Shown here in pieces: positions 19,086-28,606 of a DNA stretch of 64,000 nt (positions are counted from its first letter, which is position 1; each line of letters begins with the position of its first letter). This stretch comes from Rhodococcus ruber (lineage in GTDB: Bacteria > Actinomycetota > Actinomycetes > Mycobacteriales > Mycobacteriaceae), in assembly GCF_027270735.1 (NCBI RefSeq), contig NZ_JAPWIJ010000008.1, forward strand, positions 1-64,000, given 5' to 3'. The position numbers and the translations under genes are program-made. Under the pieces are notes generated by a model. It had not been told where the DNA came from and did no database searches. It worked only from the letters and a program-made list of their open reading frames with translations.

Positions 19086-19102
19086 CGGGTAGTAATTACC
19101 CG
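19086..19102. promoter_or_regulatory. Palindrome upstream of htpX
   Basis: CGGGTA and TACCCG are separated by GTAAT, 22 bp before the htpX start and overlapping the probable untranslated leader. It could bind a repressor of the heat-stress gene; no regulator is identified. Confidence 0.4.
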
Positions 19103-19123
19103 GTACGAGGAGGCACTTCGGAG

Positions 19124-19993
19124 ATGAACGGTTACGCGAACGGCGCGAAGACTTTCGGCCTGCTGGTCGGAATGTCTGCACTCATCGTCTTCATCGGCTC
19201 GCTGTTCGGTAACGCGACCATCCTGGTCGGCTCGATAGTCCTGGCGGTCGGCGTCAACGGCTACGCATATTTCAACAGCGCGAAGATGGCCTTGCGGTCG
19301 ATGCACGCGGTGCCGGTGACCGAGCTCGAACAGCCGGCGATGTATCGCATCGTGCGCGAGTTGGCGACGGCCGCTCATCAGCCGATGCCTGCGCTGTATG
19401 TGAGCCCGACCAACAACCCCAACGCCTTCGCCACCGGGCGAAACCCGCGCAACGCGGCCGTGTGCTGCACCGAGGGCATTCTGCGGATCCTCGACGAGCG
19501 GGAACTGCGCGCGGTGCTCGGCCACGAGCTGTCGCACGTCTACAACCGCGACATTCTGATCTCGTCGGTTGCCGGTGCAATGGCTTCGGTCATCTCGGGT
19601 CTGGCGAACCTGGCCTTCTTCGCCAACGTCTTCGGTGGACGCGGCAACGGGGGAGCGAATCCGGTCGCGCTGCTGCTGGTGTCGATGCTGGGGCCCATTG
19701 CGGCCAGCCTGGTTCGCCTCGCGGTCTCTCGCTCGCGTGAGTATCAGGCCGACCAGTCCGGTGCCGAGTTGACCGGTGATCCGCTGGCGCTGGCGTCGGC
19801 GCTCCGGAAGCTCGAGCAGGGAGTGCAGCTGGCACCGCTGCCGCCGGAGCCGCGGCTGGCGGCGGAGTCACATCTGATGATCGCCAACCCGTTCCGGATC
19901 GGCGACAAGGCGGGCGCGCTCTTCGCCACCCACCCACCGATGGCCGACCGCATCGAGCGCCTCGAACGGATGGCCGGCCACCGGCCGTATTGA
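19124..19993 (+). CDS. htpX: Membrane zinc metalloprotease HtpX
   Basis: HtpX degrades misfolded membrane proteins. The 289-residue product has two N-terminal helices (about 10-50), the zinc motif HELSH at residues 134-138 and [17 protein letters not shown] carrying the third ligand. Two further hydrophobic segments follow the active site. ATG start with a GGAGG-type ribosome site (AGGAGG at 19108). A copy of the dispersed repeat lies immediately after the stop. Confidence 0.92.
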   Translation: MNGYANGAKTFGLLVGMSALIVFIGSLFGNATILVGSIVLAVGVNGYAYFNSAKMALRSMHAVPVTELEQPAMYRIVRELATAAHQPMPALYVSPTNNPNAFATGRNPRNAAVCCTEGILRILDERELRAVLGHELSHVYNRDILISSVAGAMASVISGLANLAFFANVFGGRGNGGANPVALLLVSMLGPIAASLVRLAVSRSREYQADQSGAELTGDPLALASALRKLEQGVQLAPLPPEPRLAAESHLMIANPFRIGDKAGALFATHPPMADRIERLERMAGHRPY

Positions 19994-19995
19994 GC

Positions 19996-20024
19996 GGCGC
20001 AGGAGTGGAGCCTGCGGAACGACC
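19996..20024 (+). repeat. Dispersed ~30-bp repeat, intergenic copy
   Basis: A single copy, GGCGCAGGAGTGGAGCCTGC then GGAACGACC, between the convergent htpX and yajQ genes. It can fold as a small hairpin (GCAGG at 19999-20003 with CCTGC at 20011-20015). Confidence 0.68.
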
Positions 20025-20040
20025 CAGGTGAGAAGTCGCT

Positions 20041-20541
20041 CTATCGGTAGTTGACGAACTGCAGTGCGATACCGAAGTCCTCGTTCTTGAGCAACTGCTG
20101 GATGGCCTGGAGGTCGTCGCGCTTCTTGCTGCTGACGCGCAGCTCGTCGCCCTGAATCTGCGCCTTGACGCCCTTGGGGCCGTCGTCGCGGATCTTCTTC
20201 GAGATCTTCTTGGCGTTCTCGGTACTGATGCCCTGTACGAGCTTTCCGGTGACCTTGTAGACCTTGCCCGACGCGGCAGGATCGTTGGTCTCGAAGGCCT
20301 TGAGCGAGACGTCGCGTCGAATCAGCTTCTCCTTGAACACGTCCAGGGCGGCTTTGACCTTCTCCTCGGATTCGGACGTGATGACGATGGTCTCGGCCTC
20401 TCCGCTACCGGACCATTCGATGCTGGTGTCGGATCCGCGAAAGTCGAAGCGGGTCGCCAGCTCCTTCGCGGCCTGTCCCAGAGCGTTGTCCACTTCCTGG
20501 CGGTCGACTTTGCTCACTACGTCGAAGGACGAATCAGCCAC
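20041..20541 (-). CDS. YajQ family nucleotide-binding protein
   Basis: A 166-residue YajQ/DUF520 protein, two ferredoxin-like halves. The sequence runs [25 protein letters not shown]...RFDFRG and closes [10 protein letters not shown], an almost invariant end. Family members bind RNA or cyclic di-GMP; the role in actinobacteria is not settled. ATG start. Convergent with htpX and divergent from tRNA-Tyr. Confidence 0.92.
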   Translation of the reverse strand: MADSSFDVVSKVDRQEVDNALGQAAKELATRFDFRGSDTSIEWSGSGEAETIVITSESEEKVKAALDVFKEKLIRRDVSLKAFETNDPAASGKVYKVTGKLVQGISTENAKKISKKIRDDGPKGVKAQIQGDELRVSSKKRDDLQAIQQLLKNEDFGIALQFVNYR

Positions 20542-20717
20542 TTCTCACACTCTCCAGTCGAATCGAAATATTTGATGTGGCGATGGTGTCGGCCCACATC
20601 CTGCAGGGACTTTATCGGCCCGCTACCGACCGTATCCACCCGGTTTGCGTTCCGGGGGGACGTTCGTTGTATTCTTCTCACCGCGCCGAAGAGCAGTACG
20701 AGCTTCGATCGCAGCAC

Positions 20718-20800
20718 GGCAGATTGCCCGAGCGGCCAATGGGAGCGGACTGTAAATCCGTCGGCTTATGCCTACGTAGGTTCGAATCCTACATCTGCCA
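20718..20800 (+). tRNA. tRNA-Tyr (GTA)
   Basis: The 83-nt sequence folds as a class II tRNA: acceptor arms GGCAGAT and ATCTGCC, anticodon GTA at 20752-20754, a long variable arm and a TTCGAATCC T-loop. CCA is not encoded. It lies about 175 bp from the divergent yajQ. Confidence 0.95.
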
Positions 20801-20950
20801 CACCTGGAACCCCGGCGAGTCTTTCTCTCGCTGGGGTTTCCATGTGAAGAGGACTTGCATGGGTCGCTGACCACGTAATTTGGTACTGGGCGCTCCGAAT
20901 GTGTAACCTCTTGAAGGCTTCAGCGCACGGCAATGTCGTGAACTGATCCC

Positions 20951-21023
20951 GCCCCCTTAGCTCAGTCGGTAGAGCGTTTCCATGGTAAGGAAAAGGTCAA
21001 CGGTTCGATTCCGTTAGGGGGCT
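20951..21023 (+). tRNA. tRNA-Thr (GGT)
   Basis: A 73-nt class I tRNA: acceptor arms GCCCCCT and AGGGGGC, anticodon stem TTTCC/GGAAA around loop ATGGTAA, anticodon GGT. It precedes tRNA-Met and rpmG, as in mycobacteria. Confidence 0.95.
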
Positions 21024-21085
21024 CGCTGGATTGGATTGCTCGACGTCGCGTTCCTCACGTGGGATGGTAGACGATGAGCACCTGA

Positions 21086-21158
21086 GGCGGTGTAGCTCAG
21101 TTGGTAGAGCAAACGACTCATAATCGTTGCGTCGCCGGTTCAAGTCCGGTCACCGCTA
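21086..21158 (+). tRNA. tRNA-Met (CAT), elongator
   Basis: A 73-nt tRNA with anticodon CAT in loop CTCATAA on stem AACGA/TCGTT. The anticodon stem lacks the three G-C pairs of initiator tRNA, so this is an elongator; a lysidine-modified tRNA-Ile2 cannot be excluded but synteny with mycobacterial metT favours Met. Confidence 0.9.
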
Positions 21159-21239
21159 CACAGTAGGCAAGCACGACCAGCAGCACCCACGAACAGTCCT
21201 GATTGACCCAGATCAGATTTACCCGAAAGTAGGCGTCCA

Positions 21240-21407
21240 GTGGCCTCCTCCACCGATGTGCGGCCCAAGATCACCTTGGCCTGCGAGGTTTGCAAGCACC
21301 GCAACTACATCACCAAGAAGAACCGTCGGAACGATCCCGACCGTATCGAGCTGAAGAAGTTCTGCTCCAACTGCGGAACGCACCGGGCTCACCGCGAATC
21401 TCGCTAG
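21240..21407 (+). CDS. rpmG: 50S ribosomal protein L33
   Basis: A 55-residue protein translated from a GTG at 21240. It reads [18 protein letters not shown] then [14 protein letters not shown] and ends [17 protein letters not shown]. It keeps both CxxC pairs (CEVC and CSNC), so it is the zinc-binding form. It sits between tRNA-Met and hadA, exactly where rpmG2 lies in M. tuberculosis. Confidence 0.93.
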   Translation: MASSTDVRPKITLACEVCKHRNYITKKNRRNDPDRIELKKFCSNCGTHRAHRESR

Positions 21408-21455
21408 ATTGCACGGCTCGCTGGTTCGCAGTTCCGATCTCTAATCGGCGCCCGG

Positions 21456-21483
21456 CGTTAGGTCGCATTTTCTTCCCCTAACG
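21456..21483. promoter_or_regulatory. Inverted repeat before hadA
   Basis: CGTTAGG (21456-21462) and CCTAACG (21477-21483) flank a pyrimidine-rich 14-nt spacer, 33 bp before the hadA start. It may be an operator or leader hairpin for the mycolate dehydratase genes. Confidence 0.35.
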
Positions 21484-21516
21484 GCTCTTGCGTCCAGGGT
21501 AGAAAAGGTCTCCACC

Positions 21517-22059
21517 GTGTCACAAGCTCCACATGACGTCCCGACCATGGATGCGTCCGCACACGCGGCGTCCATGGTCGGTTCTCATTTCCGCGTCGAC
21601 GACTTCTACGAGGTCGGCCGCGAGAAGATTCGTGAATATGCGCGTGCCGTCCAGGATTCTCATCCCGCGCATCACGACGAGGACGCAGCGAAGGGCCTCG
21701 GTTACGACGGCCTCCTCGCGCCCTTGACCTTCGTTTCGCTGCTCGGCATCATGTCGCAGACCCGGATGTTGCAAGAGGTCATCACGGGTTATGACCCCAG
21801 CCAAATTCTGCAGACCGATCAGCGCCTGGAATTTCATCGCCCGATTCAGGTCGGGGATCGAATTTTCTGCGACGTGTATCTCGAGTCGTTCCGGCAGATG
21901 AGTGGCAGCGACATCATGACCACGAAGAACATCATCACCGATCAGAACGGCGATCTCGTTCAGACCACCTGGACGACCATCGTGGCGCGTACAGGCGGGG
22001 AGATCGACGAGAACATCGCCCATGCGGTCAAGGAAGTGATCAGGCATGGCGCTTCGTAA
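21517..22059 (+). CDS. hadA: (3R)-hydroxyacyl-ACP dehydratase subunit HadA
   Basis: HadA pairs with HadB to dehydrate 3-hydroxyacyl-ACP in the FAS-II cycle that extends mycolic-acid chains. The 180-residue product has the hot-dog fold with VGSHFRVDDFYEVGREKIREYARAVQDSHPAHHDED and GLLAPLTFVSLLG. The partner subunit supplies the catalytic dyad. GTG start. The end overlaps hadB by 14 bp, so translation of the two subunits is linked. Confidence 0.9.
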   Translation: MSQAPHDVPTMDASAHAASMVGSHFRVDDFYEVGREKIREYARAVQDSHPAHHDEDAAKGLGYDGLLAPLTFVSLLGIMSQTRMLQEVITGYDPSQILQTDQRLEFHRPIQVGDRIFCDVYLESFRQMSGSDIMTTKNIITDQNGDLVQTTWTTIVARTGGEIDENIAHAVKEVIRHGAS

Positions 22060-22471
22060 CTTCGACGATGTGTCCGTCGGCGAGGAGTTGCCCGAGCGAG
22101 TCGTGTCACTGACCCGCGGCGACCTGGTGAACTACGCAGGCGTATCCGGCGATCCCAACCCGATTCACTGGAGCGACGAAGTAGTCGAGATGGCCGGGCT
22201 GGACAACGTGATCGCGCACGGCATGCTCACGATGGGCCTCGGCGCAGGCTTCGTCACATCATGGCTCGGTGATCCGGGTGCGGTCACCGAGTACAACGTG
22301 CGCTTCTCCACCCCGGTCTACGTCTCGGCAGATTCCGCAGCGCAGGTCGAGTTCACCGGCAAGATCAAATCGATGGACGCCGAGGCGCGAACTGCGACCG
22401 TTGCCATCGTCGCGAAGTCCGCGGGCAAGAAGATTTTCGGGCGAGCGACCGCTACGGTCCGCTTGGCCTGA
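22046..22471 (+). CDS. hadB: (3R)-hydroxyacyl-ACP dehydratase catalytic subunit HadB
   Basis: A 141-residue hot-dog hydratase with the R-hydratase motif YAGVSGDPNPIHWSD; Asp36 and His41 occupy the catalytic positions. It is the active half of the HadAB dehydratase. In M. tuberculosis hadC comes next and forms HadBC for long chains; here the next gene is tRNA-Trp and no hadC is seen. ATG start inside hadA. Confidence 0.92.
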   Translation: MALRNFDDVSVGEELPERVVSLTRGDLVNYAGVSGDPNPIHWSDEVVEMAGLDNVIAHGMLTMGLGAGFVTSWLGDPGAVTEYNVRFSTPVYVSADSAAQVEFTGKIKSMDAEARTATVAIVAKSAGKKIFGRATATVRLA

Positions 22472-22660
22472 GCATGGTCGATTCGGCGGAGATCGTTCAC
22501 CGCCGGGACGACGGGATTTATCTGTTCCGAAGGGTGTGCAGTACACTGAGATTTCTGGGGTAATCCGGCGCTCTGCGCTGCCCGCGTCCTCTTCCCGAGG
22601 GTGCGTGGGCCGCGTGTACGAGCCGGATGGACACCAGAGCGGCCGAGAAGTTTCGGCCGA

Positions 22661-22733
<73 letters not shown>

Positions 22734-22763
22734 CCCAAGGTGTCAGCAACTGAGAGGAACGAC

Positions 22764-23234
22764 GTGAGCGAGGAGCGCGGTAAGCGCGACGGTCGATCGG
22801 GGGAGTTCGAGGACTCTTCGGCCCCAGACGACGTCGTACCTGGCTCCGAGGGCCGTCTCTCCGATGCTGACACGACCGCCGGTGAATCCGCTGCAGAGGC
22901 AGTGGTGCCCACCGGTAAGCGATCGTCGAGCAGGTCCCGCGGCAGTGCAGCGGGCGTGTCGATGACGAAAGCCGCGTCCGCTGCGCCGGCGAAGACCAAG
23001 ACAGGCAAGGGACGTTCGGGCAAGGCCAAAGCCGACAAGCGACCGAACGTGTTCTTGCGTCTGCTGCAGTTCTTCCGCGAGGTCGTCGCCGAGCTGCGCA
23101 AGGTCATCTGGCCGAACAAGAAGCAGATGGTCACCTACACCACAGTCGTACTCGTCTTCCTGGCGTTCATGGTCGCGTATATCAGCGGTCTCGACGTGTT
23201 GTTCCTCAAGGGCGTCGGCTGGCTGTTCGGCTGA
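22764..23234 (+). CDS. secE: Preprotein translocase subunit SecE
   Basis: SecE is the small essential subunit of the SecYEG channel. The 156-residue product has a long charged, Ser/Ala/Lys-rich N-terminal extension (about 95 residues), then the conserved FFREVVAELRKVIWPNKKQM and a single C-terminal membrane helix TTVVLVFLAFMVAYISGLDVLF. GTG 22764 is chosen because GAGAGGAAC lies 5-6 bp upstream; the frame is open through the tRNA. Followed by nusG, the usual pair. Confidence 0.92.
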   Translation: MSEERGKRDGRSGEFEDSSAPDDVVPGSEGRLSDADTTAGESAAEAVVPTGKRSSSRSRGSAAGVSMTKAASAAPAKTKTGKGRSGKAKADKRPNVFLRLLQFFREVVAELRKVIWPNKKQMVTYTTVVLVFLAFMVAYISGLDVLFLKGVGWLFG

Positions 23235-23279
23235 CCGACACGGCTGACTTTTCGACGATCGAACCGAGCAGGAAACTAG

Positions 23280-24128
<849 letters not shown>

Positions 24129-24192
24129 AAGCCGCGCGCACAGACTTGCAGTAGCAACCGCAAGAAACCCGAGCGAATACAAGGAAAAAGAA

Positions 24193-24627
24193 ATGCCCCC
24201 GAAGAAGAAGAAGCTGGCCGGGATCATCAAGCTTCAGATCCAGGCCGGTGCCGCCAACCCGGCACCGCCCGTCGGCCCCGCATTGGGCCAGCACGGCGTC
24301 AACATCATGGAGTTCTGCAAGGCGTACAACGCCGCGACCGAGTCGCAGCGCGGCAACGTCGTGCCGGTCGAGATCTCGGTCTACGAAGACCGCACGTTCG
24401 ACTTCAAGCTCAAGACTCCTCCCGCTGCCAAGCTGCTGCTCAAGGCTGCAGGCGTGGCAAAGGGCTCCGGCGAGCCGCACAAGACCAAGGTCGCCAAGGT
24501 GACCATGGATCAGGTGCGCGAGATCGCCAAGACCAAGCAGGAAGACCTCAACGCCAACGACATCGATCAGGCCGCGAAGATCATCGCCGGCACTGCTCGC
24601 TCGATGGGCATCACCGTCGAAGGCTGA
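24193..24627 (+). CDS. rplK: 50S ribosomal protein L11
   Basis: The 144-residue L11 has the N-terminal [40 protein letters not shown], where thiopeptide antibiotics and the GTPase centre contact, and the RNA-binding C-terminal half. ATG 24193 follows a purine-rich ribosome site (AAGGAAAAAG). The frame is open upstream into nusG, without homology. Confidence 0.96.
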
Positions 24628-24708
24628 TTCTCAGCCCTCAAGCATCACACGTGGGAGAGCCGGCCAGGCTCGTCAACCACACTGAACTCGAACGAAGGAC
24701 AGCAAGAC

Positions 24709-25428
24709 ATGGCAAAGCGCAGCAAGGCCTACCTCGAGCAGGCCGCAAAGATCGACCAGGACAACCTCTACTCGCCTCTCGAAGCCGCAAAGCTGGCCAA
24801 GGAGACCGCGTCGAGCAAGTTCGACCCCACCGTCGAGGTTGCAGTGCGACTCGGCGTCGATCCCCGCAAGGCGGATCAGATGGTGCGCGGCACCGTCAAC
24901 CTTCCCCACGGCACCGGCAAGACCGCTCGGGTTATTGTTTTCGCCGCTGGTGAGAAGGCCGCAGAGGCCGAGGCAGCAGGAGCCGACGTCGTCGGTGCAG
25001 AAGATCTGATCGAGCGCATCCAGGGCGGATTCCTGGATTTCGACGCCGCGATCGCCACCCCCGATCAGATGGCCAAGGTCGGCCGCATCGCCCGTGTCCT
25101 CGGACCGCGTGGCCTGATGCCGAACCCGAAGACGGGCACGGTCACCAACGACGTGACCAAGGCTGTCAACGACATCAAGGGCGGCAAGATCAACTTCCGC
25201 GTCGACAAGCAGGCCAACCTGCACTTCGTGATCGGCAAGGCCTCGTTCGACGAGACCAAGCTGGTGGAGAACTACGGCGCAGCGCTGGACGAGATCCTGC
25301 GTGCGAAGCCGTCGTCGGCCAAGGGTCGTTACGTCAAGAAGGTCACCGTTTCGACCACCACCGGACCTGGCGTCCAGGTCGATCCGAACCGTACGCGCAA
25401 CCTCCTAGAGGACGACGCGAACGCGTAA
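24709..25428 (+). CDS. rplA: 50S ribosomal protein L1
   Basis: A 239-residue L1 with family blocks [23 protein letters not shown] and [15 protein letters not shown]. It builds the mobile L1 stalk of the 50S subunit and in many bacteria represses its own rplKA mRNA; that is plausible here but no L1 site was mapped. ATG start with CGAAGGACAGC upstream. A terminator hairpin follows. Confidence 0.96.
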   Translation: MAKRSKAYLEQAAKIDQDNLYSPLEAAKLAKETASSKFDPTVEVAVRLGVDPRKADQMVRGTVNLPHGTGKTARVIVFAAGEKAAEAEAAGADVVGAEDLIERIQGGFLDFDAAIATPDQMAKVGRIARVLGPRGLMPNPKTGTVTNDVTKAVNDIKGGKINFRVDKQANLHFVIGKASFDETKLVENYGAALDEILRAKPSSAKGRYVKKVTVSTTTGPGVQVDPNRTRNLLEDDANA

Positions 25429-25446
25429 TTCTTTCAGCTCCGAACC

Positions 25447-25477
25447 AAGGCCGGTCTCCCTGTGGGAGGCCGGCCTT
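25447..25477 (+). terminator. Terminator after rplA
   Basis: A 14-bp stem, AAGGCCGGTCTCCC with GGGAGGCCGGCCTT, one G-T pair, three-base loop. No strong T-run follows. It lies between the convergent rplA and hydrolase genes and may serve both strands. Confidence 0.75.
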
Positions 25478-25500
25478 CGTCGTATGGTCGTGCCGAAGAT

Positions 25501-26412
25501 CTAGGCCGCGTTCGCGCGAGCGAAGTTGGCCAGGATGATGCCGCTGATGCGGTCGAGCAACGCGGCGGGTAGGTCGTGTGCCATGCCGTCGATCAGCGTC
25601 AGTTCGGCACCGGGGACGGCGCGGGCGATGGCCTTGCCGCAGGACGGTCGGACCAGTCTGTCGGCGGTGCCGTGAATGACGGTGGTCGGTGCGGTGATCT
25701 TCTTCGCGTACGGCCGCAAGCTGCCGGTGCCGGTGATCGCAGCCATCTGACGCACGACGCCCGACGGGTTGTAGTTCCGCTCGTACATCACCTGCGCGAT
25801 TTCCAGTTGCTCCTCGAGTGGAGTGCGGAAGCCGGGAGAGCCGATGGTGGACAGAGTCTTCGCTGAATGCGCGATGATGTCCTCTTTCGTGGCGTCCTTC
25901 CCGACGCCACCGAGCAGGGGGAGCAGGGCGCGTGGGTCCGGCGGAGGCAAGAACGGCTCGTTGGTGCTCGAGAAGAGAATGCCCACCGATTCGGTTCGTT
26001 CGGGGTAGCTACCGGCGAAGACCTGAGTGATCATCCCGCCCATCGACGCACCGACGACGTGCACGGTATCGATCCCGAGGTGATCGAGTACTCCGACGGC
26101 ATCTGCGGCCATGTCGACGATCGTGTACGGGACGTCCGAGGACATCCCCAGCTCGTGTCGGATCATTCGAAGGATCTGGGATCCCCGCACCTTCTGGCCG
26201 GTCATCTTCGTGGACAGTCCGATGTCGCGGTTGTCGATCCGGATCACTCGGTATCCTGCATCGACGAGGCGGGTACAGAAATCCATGGGCCACAACGTCA
26301 ATTGCGCGGACAGGCCCATGATCAGCAGGACCGCGGGATCGTCGACCGAACCCATGTCCTCGTACGCGATCTCGACTGAGTTCGCCGGCGCAGTACCTTG
26401 TTCGATTCTCAT
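25501..26412 (-). CDS. Alpha/beta hydrolase (LipG-like)
   Basis: The 303-residue protein has an alpha/beta-hydrolase fold: oxyanion region LLIMGLSAQLTLWP, nucleophile elbow GASMGG (Ser near residue 122), acid and His in HGTADRLVRP and IDGMAHDLP. In M. tuberculosis lipG occupies the equivalent place between rplA and rplJ. The mmaA mycolate methyltransferases that stand there in M. tuberculosis are absent. Substrate unknown, probably an ester. ATG start; 10 bp after the end of the CocE gene on the same strand. Confidence 0.86.
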   Translation of the reverse strand: MRIEQGTAPANSVEIAYEDMGSVDDPAVLLIMGLSAQLTLWPMDFCTRLVDAGYRVIRIDNRDIGLSTKMTGQKVRGSQILRMIRHELGMSSDVPYTIVDMAADAVGVLDHLGIDTVHVVGASMGGMITQVFAGSYPERTESVGILFSSTNEPFLPPPDPRALLPLLGGVGKDATKEDIIAHSAKTLSTIGSPGFRTPLEEQLEIAQVMYERNYNPSGVVRQMAAITGTGSLRPYAKKITAPTTVIHGTADRLVRPSCGKAIARAVPGAELTLIDGMAHDLPAALLDRISGIILANFARANAA

Positions 26413-26422
26413 GATGTCGTTC

Positions 26423-28369
26423 CTACCAGCCCGGCTCGCCGAGTATCGGCACCACCAGGTAGCTCGGACTCTCCGGGTCGATGCTGATGTCCTGTTTGCG
26501 CAGCCGCGTACGCAGTAGATCCGGCAGGATCGGAATGAACCGTGGTGTGTCGGTGGCGAATACGTCGACTCGCAGTCGGTGTCCGGCCGCGATGACGGCC
26601 TCGGTGGTGAGGATGTCGATGTCGAGAAGTATGGGTTTGCCGATGGGCACAGGGAGTAGTGCCGCTTCGGTGAGTGGGTGGTACGGCCGGGTGTAGTCGC
26701 CGTTCGGGGCGAACAGCGAGCGCTCGTCGTCCACGGCCCGGCGCGAGGCGAGAAGTGCGCCGTTGCTGAGCACCGTCGAAGTCCCGTCCTGAGCGACGTC
26801 GCAGATCATGATGGCCCACAACGCTTCCCGCGCGTGGCAGACCACGCGTAGATGCAGATTCATCGGACCGGAGAGGACGGCGTCCGACTCGGCCGGACCG
26901 GTGGTGAAGGTGACGGCGGCACCTTCGGCGAATCGGTTGTCGTAGGTGAATCCACCACCCAGTACGGCCGTCACGCCGGCGAGCACCTGGGTGGTGTCAC
27001 GCGAGACGACGGCTCGCAACGAGGGCCGTACCGTCAGGACGTCGCAGGCTGTGGCGGGTTCGGTGGTGAGGCTGCCGTCGGCGACGGCATGGGCTGCGGT
27101 ACCCGAGGATGCAGCGGACAGGTACAGCCTCCGAGGCTGCGCCTGCGGTGCCGGAAAGCGGCCGTGCGCAGTCCAATTCCCGCCCTGTTGCCGCAGCGTG
27201 ACGGGGCCGTAGTCCTCTATTCCGTTGTCGACGTCGCGCAACCACTTGTCGAACCAGGCTCGCTCGAGTACGTCGAGGCGCGGTGGAAATCCTGGCTCGC
27301 CGAACCCGATGCCGGGGTTGCCGTGGTAGCCGTCGCCGACGAGCAACTGCTTCGATCCACGTTCGAGTGGGAGCCGGTTGTAGATGTCTGGAGCGGATCC
27401 GCCGAAGATGTCGTGCCAGCAGCCGTACAGGAAGGTCGGTACCGCGATGTCCTCGATGACGGCGTCGATGGTGTCGTAGTAGTCGTCGTCGTAGATCCGC
27501 GGATCACGGCCGGTGACAAAACCTTTTGCCAGATCGAACAGATTGGTGGCGGGGGATCGAGCGCGATCGCGGAGCCAGGTGAACGTATCGACTCCGCCGA
27601 TGGCCGGTGCCCATTTCAACCCGTTGACGGCGGCGAGCCACAGCGGGATGAACGCCGAGGTGGCCCCTCCGGTGGCAAAAATTTCTCGCACGATGTCCAC
27701 CGATCCCTCGACCGCGAAGATCGCGTCGAGCCCGGCGGGTTGCTTGGCCGCGGCCTGCAGTGCGTTGATCGCGGAGTACGAGATCCCGGCCATCCCCACC
27801 CTGCCGTTGCACCAGTACTGGCGTCGGGCCCAGTCGATCACCTCGAGCGAGTCGAGCTGTTCCCTGGTCCCCAGCACGTCCCAGGTGCCCGAGGAACTAC
27901 CGGTGCCGCGGACGTCGACGATCATCTGGACGTACCCGCTGCGTACGAGATGACGATTGACCGACAGTAGGTCCGCCGCCCCGCCCGCGACCACCCGAGT
28001 GATTTCGGTGATGCCGTCGAATGTCGTTCCGGTGAGGTCGAATGCGGACGAGAAGGATCTGATCGTCCGGCCGAGAACAGGCGTCTCGAGGATCGTGTCG
28101 ATTCCCTTGATCAGCAGTTTGTTGTAGGGCGTGAGGTTCAGGACGGTGGGAAACGTCCCCTCGACGGCCTGACCCGCTGCGTCCGCTGGGCGGATGACGT
28201 ACGCACGCAGCGCCGTCCCGTCGCTCATCGGGATACGAACGTTCGCCGAGATGGAGACCTTCGGAAAGCGCGGTTGCTCGCGCACTATTTCCGCCCACGC
28301 CGCTGCTGCCTCGCCGCCGCTGGGATCGCGTACGGGTTGCAGGAGGGGGTGGGGCACCACGGCAGTCAT
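26423..28369 (-). CDS. CocE/NonD family hydrolase
   Basis: A 648-residue serine hydrolase of the CocE/NonD group (related to X-Pro dipeptidyl-peptidases). The N-terminal half has MSDGTALRAYVIRPA, the nucleophile GISYSA in VGMAGISYSAINALQAAAK, and DVRGTGSSSG; the C-terminal jelly-roll domain starts near residue 400. Such enzymes hydrolyse esters or amides; the substrate is unknown. It shares its upstream region with the divergent SDR gene, where three copies of CAACAAAA lie. Confidence 0.86.
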   Translation of the reverse strand: MTAVVPHPLLQPVRDPSGGEAAAAWAEIVREQPRFPKVSISANVRIPMSDGTALRAYVIRPADAAGQAVEGTFPTVLNLTPYNKLLIKGIDTILETPVLGRTIRSFSSAFDLTGTTFDGITEITRVVAGGAADLLSVNRHLVRSGYVQMIVDVRGTGSSSGTWDVLGTREQLDSLEVIDWARRQYWCNGRVGMAGISYSAINALQAAAKQPAGLDAIFAVEGSVDIVREIFATGGATSAFIPLWLAAVNGLKWAPAIGGVDTFTWLRDRARSPATNLFDLAKGFVTGRDPRIYDDDYYDTIDAVIEDIAVPTFLYGCWHDIFGGSAPDIYNRLPLERGSKQLLVGDGYHGNPGIGFGEPGFPPRLDVLERAWFDKWLRDVDNGIEDYGPVTLRQQGGNWTAHGRFPAPQAQPRRLYLSAASSGTAAHAVADGSLTTEPATACDVLTVRPSLRAVVSRDTTQVLAGVTAVLGGGFTYDNRFAEGAAVTFTTGPAESDAVLSGPMNLHLRVVCHAREALWAIMICDVAQDGTSTVLSNGALLASRRAVDDERSLFAPNGDYTRPYHPLTEAALLPVPIGKPILLDIDILTTEAVIAAGHRLRVDVFATDTPRFIPILPDLLRTRLRKQDISIDPESPSYLVVPILGEPGW

Positions 28370-28436
28370 GAAAGTCGATTAGACCCTCGAACGACCCCAT
28401 TTGTCCTGAGGAACACCGATCGGTCGTCATCAGCTC

Positions 28437-28487
28437 CAACAAAACGAGCGTCGTCCTGTGTTTTGTTGGGAACCCTCTCAACAAAAG
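28437..28487. promoter_or_regulatory. Triple CAACAAAA inverted/direct repeat, operator candidate
   Basis: CAACAAAAC at 28437-28445, its perfect inverse GTTTTGTTG at 28460-28468, and CAACAAAAG at 28479-28487. Adjacent copies form two overlapping dyads with centres 21 bp apart, two helical turns. AT-rich in GC-rich DNA, between the divergent CocE and SDR genes. Confidence 0.55.
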
Positions 28488-28606
28488 TTGAGTGGCGCTA
28501 TGGGGGCTACCAGACTTTTCCGGTCAGCGAGTCTCGAGCCCGCGGGATTGCTACGTTCTGGCGGTCCGAAGTGACATGGGACACCGATCGTTGCAGGGGA
28601 GCACGA

